In this document: positions 23,549 through 35,402 of the stretch, piece after piece
Position numbering within the stretch: the stretch's first letter is position 1
Layout: every line of letters begins with the position of its first letter
Origin: Kitagawia praeruptora
Taxonomy: Eukaryota > Streptophyta > Magnoliopsida > Apiales > Apiaceae
Reading direction: 5' to 3'
Length of the DNA stretch: 64,000 bases
NCBI GenBank assembly: GCA_037693485.1
Contig: CM075352.1
Location: 24,672,001 to 24,736,000, forward strand
The notes under the pieces: model-generated
Databases searched by the model: none
What the model was told of the DNA's origin: nothing
What the model saw: only the letters and a program-made list of their open reading frames with translations
Position numbers and translations under genes: made by a program

Positions 23549-25089
23549 TGTTCGCACTTATTCACGCAAGAGAACGTGGTCAACAAGTAATATAGAGTAA
23601 ATAGGATTCGTTCCCACAGAGACTCAAATTGTTCGTTATGTTCACTTATGCACCAGCTTATGATTTACACTCACTGCTAAGACAATCACAATTTTGGTTT
23701 TGATTTACTAAAGATTAATTACCAACTAAGCCAATTACGAGGAAATAACTTAACTTTAACTTTATAATAAACAAACATGGGATTTCAATTTCATTTACTA
23801 CTTCATCTAGAATCTTATGCCCTTTAGCCTAGCATGTGACAGAGTTGATTACTGATTAGATGCACTAAACTGATACATACCAACTTTCGTTGTGCATATA
23901 CCATCCTACTGATCATCCACAATTGATAGAAGTCAAGTAGTCACCAAATATGTGTAGTCCCTATATGTCTATAGCAATTGAACACATTCCGGTTGAGAAT
24001 CAAGCACCCATTAAACCACATAGTCGATGCAAGACGGTTAGAATTACATCACAAATTAATACATGTTTTTCACATGCAAAAACCTATGCTAGCATGAATT
24101 GTTCTAAACCCTAGATCCACTTTCGCATTCACTAGGATTAAACAAACAATTACAAGTGTTCGCGACGCACTTATAACGAATAAGCATAAACATACTAGGC
24201 AATCAATACAATCAATCACACACCAAGGCATAAATAACACTCAATTTCTAGAATCCATAGCAAAATCCATTAAAACCCCATGATAACGAATTAGCCCATA
24301 ATTGACCTAATTGTCATCATGGGTTCTATTGAAAACATAATTCTAAAATAAACAAGTAAAAATAAAGAAGAAGAAATAAGGTTTAGAATTAAATTCCCAC
24401 AATAGAAGAATACAAAGGTTTCAAGAATAATCCTTGCTTGTCACTAGCTTGGAGGAATTCCTTCTCCTTTTCTCTCTTCCAAAAAACTAGGTTATAATAC
24501 GTAACGTGTGTATATTATGATTACAAAGGTTGGATGTTGATATATGCTTTTTCTCTCACTTACCCAATAAGAAAAATACCTAAAATACAACTAGGAAACG
24601 ATTTTTGTGTCAAAAACCACTTAAAATACAATTTCAGATCGAATAAGGGCAAAACTGGAAAATCAGCACGACCCCGAGCACTTTGCTCAAAACTGGCGCA
24701 GTTTGCTCAGGCAATTTCTGGTCCCTGGCGCACTTTGCTCAAGAACTGGCGCAGTTTGCCCAGGCTACTTCTGGTCACGTTTTTTCCTCCTTCGTTTTTT
24801 AGCTTTTTCTCCTTCGTTTTTGCTCCGTTTGCTCCCGTTCTTTTTTGCATTCTCTTCCACTTTCAATCCTCTATGCTTGGAATCCTCATGGTGAACCATA
24901 ACAAGACTCCATTCTATATTATTAAGCCCGAATCCAACTCCAAAAGTAACGGAAACAACGATCTTAATCAACATTATTCCAACCCTGCACAATTAAACAA
25001 ACACATCAAAACTACCACAATCTTGAGGTCAAAACAATCAATTTAAGCCGATTTAGAATGTTCCAAGTGGATATAAAATCCACTTATCA
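23549..25089 (-). repeat. 3' LTR of the Athila-like element (1541 bp)
   Basis: On the minus strand it starts TGATAAGTGGATTT and ends GTGCGAACA. Short imperfect repeats of CTGGCGCAGTTTGC-type sequence lie at about 24690-24770. Open frames within it have no recognisable domain. Confidence 0.85.
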
Positions 25090-26599
25090 CACCCCCAAAC
25101 TTAAACTGATGCTTGTCCTCAAGCATATACAATTACAACTACTAACTAACTAGTACCACTTCCGTAGGTGATCACGGTTGCATTTGGCATATGCAACAAG
25201 CCCTTTAAACCCCTAGGCAGCCCTAGTGGACGAGTAAGGTCTCGTGAGGGCCTATAGTGAATGTACCCACAAAATCCATGTAACCTAATGCAATGCAATG
25301 CATGAATGCAACTACTATGAAAATGCAAGATCCCCTTCAAACTCACCAAAACCAACTAACAAGCAAATATCTCAATGAACGTAACAATTCCAAGCAGAGC
25401 TCAACTAAGTCCCCGTATACTAACAATACATGAACAGAAACGTGCGTGTGTGCAATGCTCATCAGAAATACCCCCAGAACTAGGTCAAAAATCATACATG
25501 CTTTCCGTCAAGACAATCACAGGTTTATAACTAGAATAGACTGTAGACACTCCATAACCTAGGAACACCTCCACCCTTATCCAAAGTAGACAGAAACTCA
25601 TGCTTTATTACTATACTACGACACTACATATACAATACGCATGCTTATTTAACCGTGCAATGAATGAGACCCCAAAAGGCTTATACAATAATACCCATGT
25701 AGCGAGTGTTGGGTCAGTGGATCCCAGCCTATAAAGCCTTAGGTCACTAGGACTAAGTCCCCTCAGACTTAATTACTCGAGTATTAAAGAGCTCACTCTG
25801 GTTAATTTTGCATTAACAAACAACACTTGACTCTTTTTTTTATTTATTTATTTATTTATATTTTTTTTATTTATTATTTTTTTTATTATTATTTTTCCGC
25901 AATCTGGAATGAGCCTTTCTCATTTCCAACCCTAGACTACTCATATAAATATGAGCTGACTACTAGCCATTTGACGCCTAGCCTTTATTGACAAATATTA
26001 ACAACTAGCATGAAAATTCCTGGTTTCCCCCAAACTTAGACTTTAATGTTCCTACGCTATAAAGGGAATAACGAAAATTCTAAATATAAACAAGTGATTA
26101 AATCTCAAAACATCCCACAGGCATGACCCTAACCTAGCCCAACAGCACCCCAATGAGACTGTGTAATAAATTTTGTTCCCGTAACATGCAAGTCAATTTC
26201 ATAGAAACTATAAATCAGCCCTCTACTCATCATCATCACACCCAAATCAACATCCACCTATCAATCAGAATCAGCTCGTCCTAAGGGATCATGAAATATG
26301 CATGCCATGAAAATGCAACTAAATGAAAACTCACATGGTATACGAAAATAAAACAAAATGTCCTAAATGAACAAACGTAGATAATATGAACATAACAATC
26401 ATGCATGAACTATCACTACTATGCAACATGATATCCTATATGACCACAAAATACAACAATACATACAACTACTATCCCCCAAATCACCCCCAAACTTAAC
26501 ATATTCAATGCCCTCATTGAATGGAAAATAAAGGGTACAAGAGATACTCCCCTACTCGCCGGCATTTCCACCCTCCTCGGGTGGTGTGTCTGGTGGTGG
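25090..26599. other. non-coding interior of the Athila-like element
   Basis: Polypurine tract at the left edge, then AT-rich sequence with a T/TTTA low-complexity run at about 25828-25892. No intact gene is seen. Confidence 0.6.
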
Positions 26600-27284
26600 A
26601 TAGACATGGTGTCTCCAACACAACTGTTGTTTTATTCGAAAACAAGAAATCATGGGTTGCCTCCCACGAAGCGCCTTTCTTTAACGTCTTTAGCTAGACT
26701 TGGCCACAATTTTCATCTTGAAAATTTTCTACACCGCATCTCTATAAGGCCATTTAATGATCTTTTCTGGAGCGACATCTCCAACGACAAGCTTTACCCG
26801 TATTCGCTCCTCACAAGATCTCTTAACAACATTCCCCCGCCTACCTGAAAAGTTAGCAGCAATAACAATAGCAAGCAAAGGATTTGAATTACAAGAAACA
26901 TACCCCAGGTGAACTAGCAATGTTTTTAGCTCAAGTTCGGGAGCTCCTTCAAATGATGGCTTAAGGCGCACCTGAGAATTCCAGAGATCTTCCACTCCAA
27001 GCAACTTATGTGGAATACGTAGCCCCATTAACCAAGGCACTGTAATCCTCAGTTGGCCATGCTTTGCCTTCTCCTTCTCCGTGTCATACTTTTTACTCTG
27101 CCCAGCATCAACCAATTTCAAGCTAAAACACTCCTCATCCTCCGCCGTCAAATTCATGGCTAGAGTTTGCTTCTGAAGCCTCTGTGGATATGGAGGAGGA
27201 AAATCGATTTGGACGATCTCTGTAGTCTTCTCCGGAGTAGATTTGTCAACATGAGTGATGCTCTTTTCCTCTTCGGCCTCCAAC
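26600..27284 (-). pseudogene. pol remnant of the Athila-like element
   Basis: A minus-strand frame continues from the LTR edge to 26729. It contains PPPYPQRLQKQ, like the gag-protease linker of Athila-type polyproteins. PELELKTLLVHLGYV resembles the segment just before RT in the same proteins. Downstream (about 26650-26690) the minus strand encodes GCGCTTCGTGGGAGGCAACC, reminiscent of the sequence closing these pol genes. The two ends of pol are thus joined with RT, RNase H and integrase missing. The similarity was judged from memory, so confidence is moderate. Confidence 0.5.
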
Positions 27285-28797
27285 TGGTCAACAAGTAATA
27301 TAGAGTAAATAGGATTCGTTCCCACAGAGACTCAAATTGTTCGTTATGTTCACTTATGCACCAGCTTATGATTTACACTCACTGCTAAGACAATCACAAT
27401 TTTGGTTTTGATTTACTAAAGATTAATTACCAACTAAGCCAATTACGAGGAAATAACTTAACTTTAACTTTATAATAAACAAACATGGGATTTCAATTTC
27501 ATTTACTACTTCATCTAGAATCTTATGCCCTTTAGCCTAGCATGTGACAGAGTTGATTACTGATTAGATGCACTAAACTGATACATACCAACTTTCGTTG
27601 TGCATATACCATCCTACTGATCATCCACAATTGATAGAAGTCAAGTAGTCACCAAATATGTGTAGTCCCTATATGTCTATAGCAATTGAACACATACCGG
27701 TTGAGAATCAAGCACCCATTAAACCACATAGTCGATGCAAGACGGTTAGAATTACATCACAAATTAATACATGTTTTTCACATGCAAAAACCTATGCTAG
27801 CATGAATTGTTCTAAACCCTAGATCCACTTTCGCATTCACTAGGATTAAACAAACAATTACAAGTGTTCGCGACGCACTTATAACGAATAAGCATAAACA
27901 TACTAGGCAATCAATACAATCAATCACACACCAAGGCATAAATAACACTCAATTTCTAGAATCCATAGCAAAATCCATTAAAACCCCATGATAACGAATT
28001 AGCCCATAATTGACCTAATTGTCATCATGGGTTCTATTGAAAACATAATTCTAAAATAAACAAGTAAAAATAAAGAAGAAGAAATAAGGTTTAGAATTAA
28101 ATTCCCACAATAGAAGAATACAAAGGTTTCAAGAATAATCCTTGCTTGTCACTAGCTTGGAGGAATTCCTTCTCCTTTTCTCTCTTCCAAAAAACTAGGT
28201 TATAATACGTAACGTGTGTATATTATGATTACAAAGGTTGGATGTTGATATATGCTTTTTCTCTCACTTACCCAATAAGAAAAATACCTAAAATACAACT
28301 AGGAAACGATTTTTGTGTCAAAAACCACTTAAAATACAATTTCAGATCGAATAAGGGCAAAACTGGAAAATCAGCACGACCCCGAGCACTTTGCTCAAAA
28401 CTGGCGCAGTTTGCTCAGGCAATTTCTGGTCCCTGGCGCACTTTGCTCAAGAACTGGCGCAGTTTGCCCAGGCTACTTCTGGTCACGTTTTTTCCTCCTT
28501 CGTTTTTTAGCTTTTTCTCCTTCGTTTTTGCTCCGTTTGCTCCCGTTCTTTTTTGCATTCTCTTCCACTTTCAATCCTCTATGCTTGGAATCCTCATGGT
28601 GAACCATAACAAGACTCCATTCTATATTATTAAGCCCGAATCCAACTCCAAAAGTAATGGAAACAACGATCTTAATTAACATTATTCCAACCCTGCACAA
28701 TTAAACAAACACATCAAAACTACCACAATCTTGAGGTCAAAACAATCAATTTAAGCCGATTTAGAATGTTCCAAGTGGATATAAAATCCACTTATCA
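27285..28797 (-). repeat. 5' LTR of the Athila-like element, 28 bp short
   Basis: Collinear with 23577-25089 over 1513 bp with about three differences. The terminal 28 bp present in the other LTR are missing at the junction with the interior, and no primer site (TGG...) follows. Confidence 0.85.
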
Positions 28798-29196
28798 TGG
28801 GTGAACAGTTATTAGAAGACCTAACCTATAAATACCCCCATTCTACACACAAGGTGAGATATACATTTTCAATAGCACAAAATTTACTACTCAAATCTCT
28901 CCTTTCACACAGATATATTTTCACTCGTTCCGATTATTATTATTTCGATTACTGATTCTCACACCGGAGGTGCTTGACGGCCACCACCCCCGGGCAAGCA
29001 TTATTTTGCAGATACCCAAACTCAGGTGAAGTATCCCCGGAACAGTGATCGGAAGCCATTAATCGGCCGTGAGGATTATCATTTGGCGCTAGAAGGAGGG
29101 GGCTTTTTTCTTGAAGAAAAACCCACCACCTGCTCTACCTACACAGTAGCTACTCACACACTCAAAACACAAATCAAAACACCTCAAAAACATTAA

Positions 29197-30681
29197 ATGG
29201 AAACCGTAATACCACACCCAGATGAACAAGAACACGAGGGAAATACAACTGGCATCCCGCCAGTCAACCCGCCCAAAGACGATGGGCGAGAGCAAATCCT
29301 TAGTCTTAATCTCACAGGCTGTAACCAACAACAAATTGACTTAATCATGCAAATAGCCGCAACCCTCCCCCAGGCCGGACCAAAATCCTTGACAAAACAA
29401 GCAAGCCTACCCATAAACCCGCTTGACAATCATGATGAGGTAAACAGCCAACCCCGCGAGGCGAACTCTGCTTTCTCTCGCCTGGGCTCGTCTCAAAATA
29501 CTAAGCATGACAGGCACAACAAGAATCACCATCCCCCTGAAGTATGGGAACAGAACAGAAGGCATAGAGATCTGAGAAAAATAATCATTGACAAAAAAGC
29601 CGCCTACGACAAGGTAGTGGCTGAGTATGAAGCACACAAGCACCAAGAACAACCTCCTGTCCGCTCAAAGCAACCCGAAATAACACAACCATCAAACGCG
29701 GAAATGTTACAGACCATATTGGAACTCAAGAATAAAATAGAAGGAAATAGCGAGCAAGATATGGGTGGAACACCATTCACAGCAAGGCTAGAGGCCGAGC
29801 CACGACAAAAAGACATCAAACACCATAGCTTTAACTCTTTTGACGGGCTGGGAGACCCGGAGGAGCACCTTAGCTATTTCGACCAACTGGCTCTCCACTA
29901 CGAGTATAATGATTTGACACGATGCCGATTCTTCGCCGCAACTCTCCGCGGCAACGCCCAAAGATGGTTTTGCAGGATACCCACCAGATCCATAGATACT
30001 TGGTTGGAATTTAAGAAATTATTTCTCAACAAATTCAAAGCAAACCAACAGCACGAAGTTCATACCGTGTTTCTTGAAACCGTTGCACAACGTAATGGTG
30101 AAACCTTACAGAGTTACATTGACCGTTTTAAGGAAGCCGTCAACAAAGTTGTCTGTGTCAATGAAACAGAGGCTTTGGTTCATTTAAGGAGAGGTCTCAA
30201 CCCTTACGAATGCGAGAAATACGTATGCCGTCTCATGGAAAGAAAACCTACTACTCTGGCAAAGGCATATGACTTGGCATCTCAAGCCATCAACGAAATC
30301 GAGTCTCTCAACGTACTCAAACAATCTAGGGCTCCACCCGCCCCCACACCATACTTCCAAAGAGAAAGATACGCGCCTTACCAAAGGCAAACACCCGCCT
30401 TGCATCAAGTACAAACCACTCACGGGCCGCTGCCCGCCCAAAGATCTCAACCGTCCGCACCAATCAGGGACCGCCAAGGGCCCTCAAACCCGCAAAGACC
30501 AGATAGGCGTCCTGAGCCAAAATGGACCGAATTTACTCTCCCAAGAGCAACTATCTTAAGAGAAATTAAAGGAAAACCTTTCTACTTTCCACCAGCCCCA
30601 ATGCACTCTTCACCTGATGACAGGCCCAAGGACAAGCACTGCGATTATCACGAAACACATGGGCATTTTACAGATAACTGA
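29197..30681 (+). CDS. Gag, Element 2 (494 aa, ends at UGA)
   Basis: Capsid protein of the Tat element, which assembles the cytoplasmic particle for reverse transcription. The Retrotrans_gag-type core is at about residues 210-335 (LRGNAQRWFCR, then the helical segment with SYIDRFKEAV). A Pro/Gln/Arg-rich linker follows, then a Cys/His-type tail HCDYHETHGHFTDN. The frame ends in TGA exactly where related proteins have the next Cys of this motif, and continues in the same frame into pol. The ATG at 29197 follows a leader of about 110 bases after the primer site. The stop is shared with Element 1. The sequence is otherwise intact. Confidence 0.9.
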   Translation: METVIPHPDEQEHEGNTTGIPPVNPPKDDGREQILSLNLTGCNQQQIDLIMQIAATLPQAGPKSLTKQASLPINPLDNHDEVNSQPREANSAFSRLGSSQNTKHDRHNKNHHPPEVWEQNRRHRDLRKIIIDKKAAYDKVVAEYEAHKHQEQPPVRSKQPEITQPSNAEMLQTILELKNKIEGNSEQDMGGTPFTARLEAEPRQKDIKHHSFNSFDGLGDPEEHLSYFDQLALHYEYNDLTRCRFFAATLRGNAQRWFCRIPTRSIDTWLEFKKLFLNKFKANQQHEVHTVFLETVAQRNGETLQSYIDRFKEAVNKVVCVNETEALVHLRRGLNPYECEKYVCRLMERKPTTLAKAYDLASQAINEIESLNVLKQSRAPPAPTPYFQRERYAPYQRQTPALHQVQTTHGPLPAQRSQPSAPIRDRQGPSNPQRPDRRPEPKWTEFTLPRATILREIKGKPFYFPPAPMHSSPDDRPKDKHCDYHETHGHFTDN

Positions 30682-30738
30682 CTTTCTCTCAAGTACTTTC
30701 TGGAAAAACAAGTCAAGGCTGGCAACTTATCTCAATAC

Positions 30739-33700
30739 TTGCCCAGGCAAATACTTGGCCCATCCTCCTCTCAAGGACACAACAAAAACATAGTACATAC
30801 CGTGTTTGGCGGACAGGTCTCACCTCCTAGAGAGGAACAGTCTGTCTATGCCATATCTGAGGGTCCTCCAAATGTCATTACTTTCACAGATGCTGACTAT
30901 GAAGGCATCAATCCCAATCACACCGAAGCACTAGTCATATCCTTGGGCATTGCTCAGAATGAAGTCAAAAGGATTCTGGTCGACAACGGGTCCTCTGTTT
31001 ACATTTGTTTCCAACACACCTGGGACAGGCTAAAACTAAGCGACGAAAAGTTAGAAACATGTCCTGATGAAACACCGCTTTACGGGTTCGGCCACAATGC
31101 CGTCCCAATAGCAGGCATTGCGCGACTCCCTGTCTACTTTGGGGAATCTCCCAGACAAGTTTGCAGGATAATCAAATTCTATGTCATTAACACAGCCTCC
31201 TCATACAACATGATCTTGGGGAGACCCACATTGAACTTGTTAAAGGCAGTTACTTCTACCCCTCATCTCAAAATCAAATTCCCTACTTCAAATGGGATAG
31301 GAGAAATCAAAGGGGACTTCGAAACCTCCAAAAGGTGCTACAGCATTGCACTTACCTTGGGAAAATCCGACCCCAGCAATATCAACAAGGAAAGAGCTCA
31401 AAGCAGGAGACAAGCAAAAAGACAGAGGCACGATGCAAACCAACGTGCCAACAACAAAAAAAGAAAAGAGGTACAATTTATTGACGGGCATGACCCGTTG
31501 ACAGAAGACCCGCCAAGAATTGATGCCAATCTAATGAAATGTCTCAAAAGAGAAGAAAACCCGCCAATAACCCCAGCGGTACAGACAGAGAAAATAGAAA
31601 TCATACCCGGAGACACAAACAAGACTGTCAGTATAGGTGCGGGTTTGGATTCTATCTTTAAAAAGGGTCTCACTGACCTCTTGAGAAAATATGCGGATGT
31701 TTTCGCATGGAGTCCAAAGGATATGCCAGGATTAGAAGAATCCGTGGCAGTCCATAAGCTAAATGTAGATCCAGACAAAACACCAAAAATACAGAAACGA
31801 AGAAACTTTGCACCAGAGCGACAGCGGGCCATTGATATTGAAATTGACAAACTCTTGGACGCAGACTTGATTTGCGAGGTCACCTACCCTAAGTGGGTTG
31901 CAAATGTGGTATTAGTAAAGAAAGCTAATGGGAAGTGGAGGATATGCGTCGATTACACAGACTTAAACGCAGCATGCCCAAAGGACCCATATCCTCTCCC
32001 TTCGATAGACCAACTCATTGATGCCACATCGGGTCATCTAATGCTAAGTTTCATGGACGCCTACTCAGGCTACAACCAAATCAAAATGACTCCAGAAGAC
32101 AGAGAGAAAACGGCTTTCATTACACATAGGGGAGTATATTGTTACAAAGTGATGCCATTTGGATTGATCAATGCCGGGGCCACCTTCCAGAAAACCATGA
32201 ATAGAATCTTTAGCGGACAGTTGGGCCGAAATATGGAAGTATATGTGGATGATCTCATAGTAAAATCTCTCCTAACGGCTTCCCACCTCCAGGACTTGGA
32301 AGAATGTTTTTCCACCCTCAGGAAACACAATATGAAACTCAACCCGGATAAGTGTGCATTCGCACTTGATGCTGGCAAATTCCTAGGCTTCTTGGTATCT
32401 CACAGAGGCATTGAGGCCAATCCAGATAAAATAAAGGCCATAATCGACATGCAACCACCCAAAACCTTAAAGGAAATACAAAAATTAACGGGGAGGTTGG
32501 CCGCCCTCAGAAGGTTCATAGCAAAATTGGCGGACAGATGCCTTCCATTCTTTGACACCTTGAAAGGGGCCACAAAAACCAACAAAATATCTTGGACAAC
32601 GGAATGTCAAAAAGCCTTTGAGGATCTCAAAACTTATCTCTCCTCCGCTCCACTACTTGCGGTCGCAGCCCCCTCAGAGCCGCTATCACTCTACTTATCC
32701 GCAACAGACAAAGCCGTGGGGGCGGTGTTTATCAAAGAAGAGAATGGTGAGCAAAAACCAGTCTACTATGTCAGCCAAGTGCTCAAAGACGCGGAAACCC
32801 GCTACCCCAATGTCCAAAAATTTGCTCTAGCTTTGGTCATGGCAAGCAGAAAATTACGGCACTATTTCCAAGGAAGACAAATCAGAATCATTACGGATCA
32901 ACCGCTAAGAAAAATACTTCACAAACCAGATTTATCAGGTAGATTGATCAACTGGGCGGTAGAACTTGGTCAATTTAATCTCAAATACATACCAAGAACC
33001 GCCATCAAGGCACAAGCGTTGGCTGATTTTATGGTTGAATGTTCATTCCTCACAAATGAAAAAGAGGCACCGACAAAGACAAACACAGCCGCGGACAGCA
33101 ATTGGCAGTTATATGTAGATGGTTCCTCTACAAACACCCGTTGCGGGGCAGGACTCATTTTGACTAGCCCTGACGGCTTTCAAGTCAAACAAGCCATACA
33201 GCTAAACTTCAAAGCCACTAACAATCAAGCAGAATATGAGGCACTTTTGGCCGGTCTAGCATTGGCAAAATATTTACAGGTAAAAAAGATAACCATCTAT
33301 AGCGATTCACAGCTGGTGGTTCGACAAACATCAGGAGATTATTCAACAAAAGATAACAATCTCAGCAAATATCAGGAATTAGTTCAGACAATGCTAACTC
33401 AGTTTGAAGAATACTCTCTTGAACAAATAGACAGAATGGATAACACAGTTGCGGACATGTTATCTAAATTAACTCACGGCGAAAGAGCAGAGGCGGACAC
33501 GGTTTACTTTGAAGAGTTAACTATCCCAAGTACAAACAAACTGGATATCATGCAAATAAACCCGCCAAGGGATAGTTGGATGACTCCTTACATCCGTTAT
33601 CTGGAAAATGGCACACTACCAGATGACAGACTCAAAGCAAAAATAGTCAAATCACAAGCAACGAAATACTTTCTTCAGGAGGGCACCTTATACAAGAGAA

Positions 33701-34809
33701 GTTTTGACTCCCCTATACTTAAATGTGTCGACGAAGAAGAAGCCCTATATTGCATAAGGGAAGTCCACGAAGGAATTTGTGGTGATCACATGGCTGGCAA
33801 GGCATTGGCACACAAAATACTTAGACAAGGCTATTACTGGCCGAAAATGCACAAGGAATGCAAAAACTTCACCAAAAGATGCCGCCAATGTCAATTATTT
33901 AGCAATATGTCCAGAAAGTCACCGGCACTCCCAGCAGCCATACTATCCCCAATACCTTTTGCAATCTGGGGCATTGACATCATGGGACCATTCCCTAAAG
34001 CCAAAGGTGACTTGCAGTATGTTATGGTCGCCATTGACTACATGACGAAGTGGGCAGAAGCAAAAGCTCTTAAGCACATTACACAAGATGACGCCATTCG
34101 TTTCGTTGAAGAGCAAGTCATCACAAGATTTGGAATCCCAGTGATACTCATATCTGACAATGGTACACAGTTTGTGGGGTCAAAATTTACTAAATTCCTG
34201 TCCGACCATGGAATCAAACATAAGAAAGCATCCGTGTGCCATCCTCAAAGCAACGGGCAGGTTGAAGTCACTAACCGCATCATCGTTCGAGGTCTTGAGA
34301 AAAGGCTGACTACTTCAAAGAGGAAATGGCCTTATGAATTACCCAATGTTCTTTGGGCTTATCGCACATCACCCAGGACAAGTACTGGAGAATCTCCTTT
34401 CAAATTAGCTTTTGGCACAGAAGCACTGGCACCAGTCGAAATTGGCTCACCATCCTACCGTGCCCTCAATTTTGAAGAAGAGGCAAATACCCAAGGACTT
34501 AAAACAAATCTGGACCTTCTAGATGAAGTCAGAGAAGGCGCTGTTGAGAAAATGACCGCCTATAAAGAAAAAACTAAAGAATTCTTTGGCAAAAAAGCAA
34601 GAATCAAAGCCTATGTAGAAGGCGACTTGGTTAACAGGGCGACTGAAGCATCCGACCCCAGACACACTGGCAAACTTATGCCAAAATGGGAAGGACCCTA
34701 CAAAATCATCAAAGTACTCAGGCCGGGTTCTTACAAACTAGCCTATCTAAATGGCACCGAAGTCAACAACACTTGGCACGACGACAAACTGCGCAAATAT
34801 TATCAATAG
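30739..34809 (+). CDS. Pol, Element 2: PR-RT-RH-aRH-INT (1356 aa)
   Basis: Intact polyprotein in the same frame as gag, separated by one TGA (30679-30681) and 19 codons. Domains in order, numbered from this ATG: protease VDNGSS at about 80, RT with YVDD at about 501, first RNase H from about 650, second RNase H with LYVDGSS at about 791, integrase zinc finger (HHCC) at about 1010-1050, and catalytic core with WGIDIMG, SDNGTQF and Glu in a D-35-E spacing (about 1078-1175). Two RNase H domains define the Tat clade. One oddity is Tyr in the protease motif (VDNGSSVYIC) where Element 1 has Asp. The upstream ATG may not be used, since translation probably enters by UGA readthrough. Likely active until recently. 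Confidence 0.9.
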   Translation: MPRQILGPSSSQGHNKNIVHTVFGGQVSPPREEQSVYAISEGPPNVITFTDADYEGINPNHTEALVISLGIAQNEVKRILVDNGSSVYICFQHTWDRLKLSDEKLETCPDETPLYGFGHNAVPIAGIARLPVYFGESPRQVCRIIKFYVINTASSYNMILGRPTLNLLKAVTSTPHLKIKFPTSNGIGEIKGDFETSKRCYSIALTLGKSDPSNINKERAQSRRQAKRQRHDANQRANNKKRKEVQFIDGHDPLTEDPPRIDANLMKCLKREENPPITPAVQTEKIEIIPGDTNKTVSIGAGLDSIFKKGLTDLLRKYADVFAWSPKDMPGLEESVAVHKLNVDPDKTPKIQKRRNFAPERQRAIDIEIDKLLDADLICEVTYPKWVANVVLVKKANGKWRICVDYTDLNAACPKDPYPLPSIDQLIDATSGHLMLSFMDAYSGYNQIKMTPEDREKTAFITHRGVYCYKVMPFGLINAGATFQKTMNRIFSGQLGRNMEVYVDDLIVKSLLTASHLQDLEECFSTLRKHNMKLNPDKCAFALDAGKFLGFLVSHRGIEANPDKIKAIIDMQPPKTLKEIQKLTGRLAALRRFIAKLADRCLPFFDTLKGATKTNKISWTTECQKAFEDLKTYLSSAPLLAVAAPSEPLSLYLSATDKAVGAVFIKEENGEQKPVYYVSQVLKDAETRYPNVQKFALALVMASRKLRHYFQGRQIRIITDQPLRKILHKPDLSGRLINWAVELGQFNLKYIPRTAIKAQALADFMVECSFLTNEKEAPTKTNTAADSNWQLYVDGSSTNTRCGAGLILTSPDGFQVKQAIQLNFKATNNQAEYEALLAGLALAKYLQVKKITIYSDSQLVVRQTSGDYSTKDNNLSKYQELVQTMLTQFEEYSLEQIDRMDNTVADMLSKLTHGERAEADTVYFEELTIPSTNKLDIMQINPPRDSWMTPYIRYLENGTLPDDRLKAKIVKSQATKYFLQEGTLYKRSFDSPILKCVDEEEALYCIREVHEGICGDHMAGKALAHKILRQGYYWPKMHKECKNFTKRCRQCQLFSNMSRKSPALPAAILSPIPFAIWGIDIMGPFPKAKGDLQYVMVAIDYMTKWAEAKALKHITQDDAIRFVEEQVITRFGIPVILISDNGTQFVGSKFTKFLSDHGIKHKKASVCHPQSNGQVEVTNRIIVRGLEKRLTTSKRKWPYELPNVLWAYRTSPRTSTGESPFKLAFGTEALAPVEIGSPSYRALNFEEEANTQGLKTNLDLLDEVREGAVEKMTAYKEKTKEFFGKKARIKAYVEGDLVNRATEASDPRHTGKLMPKWEGPYKIIKVLRPGSYKLAYLNGTEVNNTWHDDKLRKYYQ

Positions 34810-34934
34810 ATGGTTAGACGGTCTCTTCTCTCTGTTTTCTTTAAAGGGAACTATATTCTCAATGGAATACTTTTACAAAGAAAGTGGTCTACTTTACCAA
34901 AATTACGGAAGTCCCAATGACCCAACAACCATTT

Positions 34935-35402
34935 ACAAATTACAAAGTCCCTCTGCGGACATTTACACAAGTTACACATTGCAAATATTACAAAGTCCCT
35001 CTGCGGACATTTACACAAGTTACACATTGCAAATATTACAAAGTCCCTCTGCGGACATTTACACAAGTTACACATTGCAAATATTACAAAGTCCCTCTGC
35101 GGACATTTACACAAGTTACACATTGCAAATATTACAAAGTCCCTCTGCGGACATTTACACAAGTTACACATTGCAAATATTACAAAGTCCCTCTGCGGAC
35201 ATTTACACAAGTTACACATTGCAAATATTACAAAGTCCCTCTGCGGACATTTACACAAGTTACACATTGCAAATATTACAAAGTCCCTCTGCGGACATTT
35301 ACACAAGTTACACATTGCAAATATTACAAAGTCCCTCTGCGGACGTTTACACAAATCCCACATTGCAAATATTACAAAGTCCCTCTGCGGACCATTACAC
35401 AA
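34935..35402 (+). repeat. 48-bp tandem repeat array, Element 2
   Basis: Ten near-identical copies of the 48-bp unit follow pol, one more than in Element 1. The open frames spanning it are a by-product of the unit being 16 codons long. Confidence 0.9.

Larger units (their letters stand above)
23549..28797 (-). mobile_element. deleted Athila-like LTR retrotransposon in the Element 2 LTR
   Basis: The target duplication is TGGGT (23544-23548 and 28798-28802). LTR copies lie at 23549-25089 (1541 bp) and 27285-28797 (1513 bp) and differ by about three bases. Minus orientation is shown by the tract TTTAAGTTTGGGGGTG adjoining TGATAAGTGG at 25089-25105, the polypurine tract before a 3' LTR. The upstream LTR lacks its last 28 bp, and the primer site, gag and most of pol are gone. 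Only about 2.2 kb of interior is left, so it cannot act alone. Confidence 0.85.
23188..29081 (+). repeat. Element 2 5' LTR, interrupted by an inserted element
   Basis: Two parts, 23188-23548 and 28803-29081 (640 bp together), are separated by the Athila-like element and its second TGGGT copy. One 12-bp GTGATCGGAACA-type unit is lost relative to the other LTRs of the family. A primer site follows at 29084. Confidence 0.95.

Noticed and set aside
24534..25046. 170-codon frame in the Athila-like LTR, repeated at 28242
   Set aside because: It lies wholly within LTR sequence, on the strand opposite to the element, with low-complexity composition.
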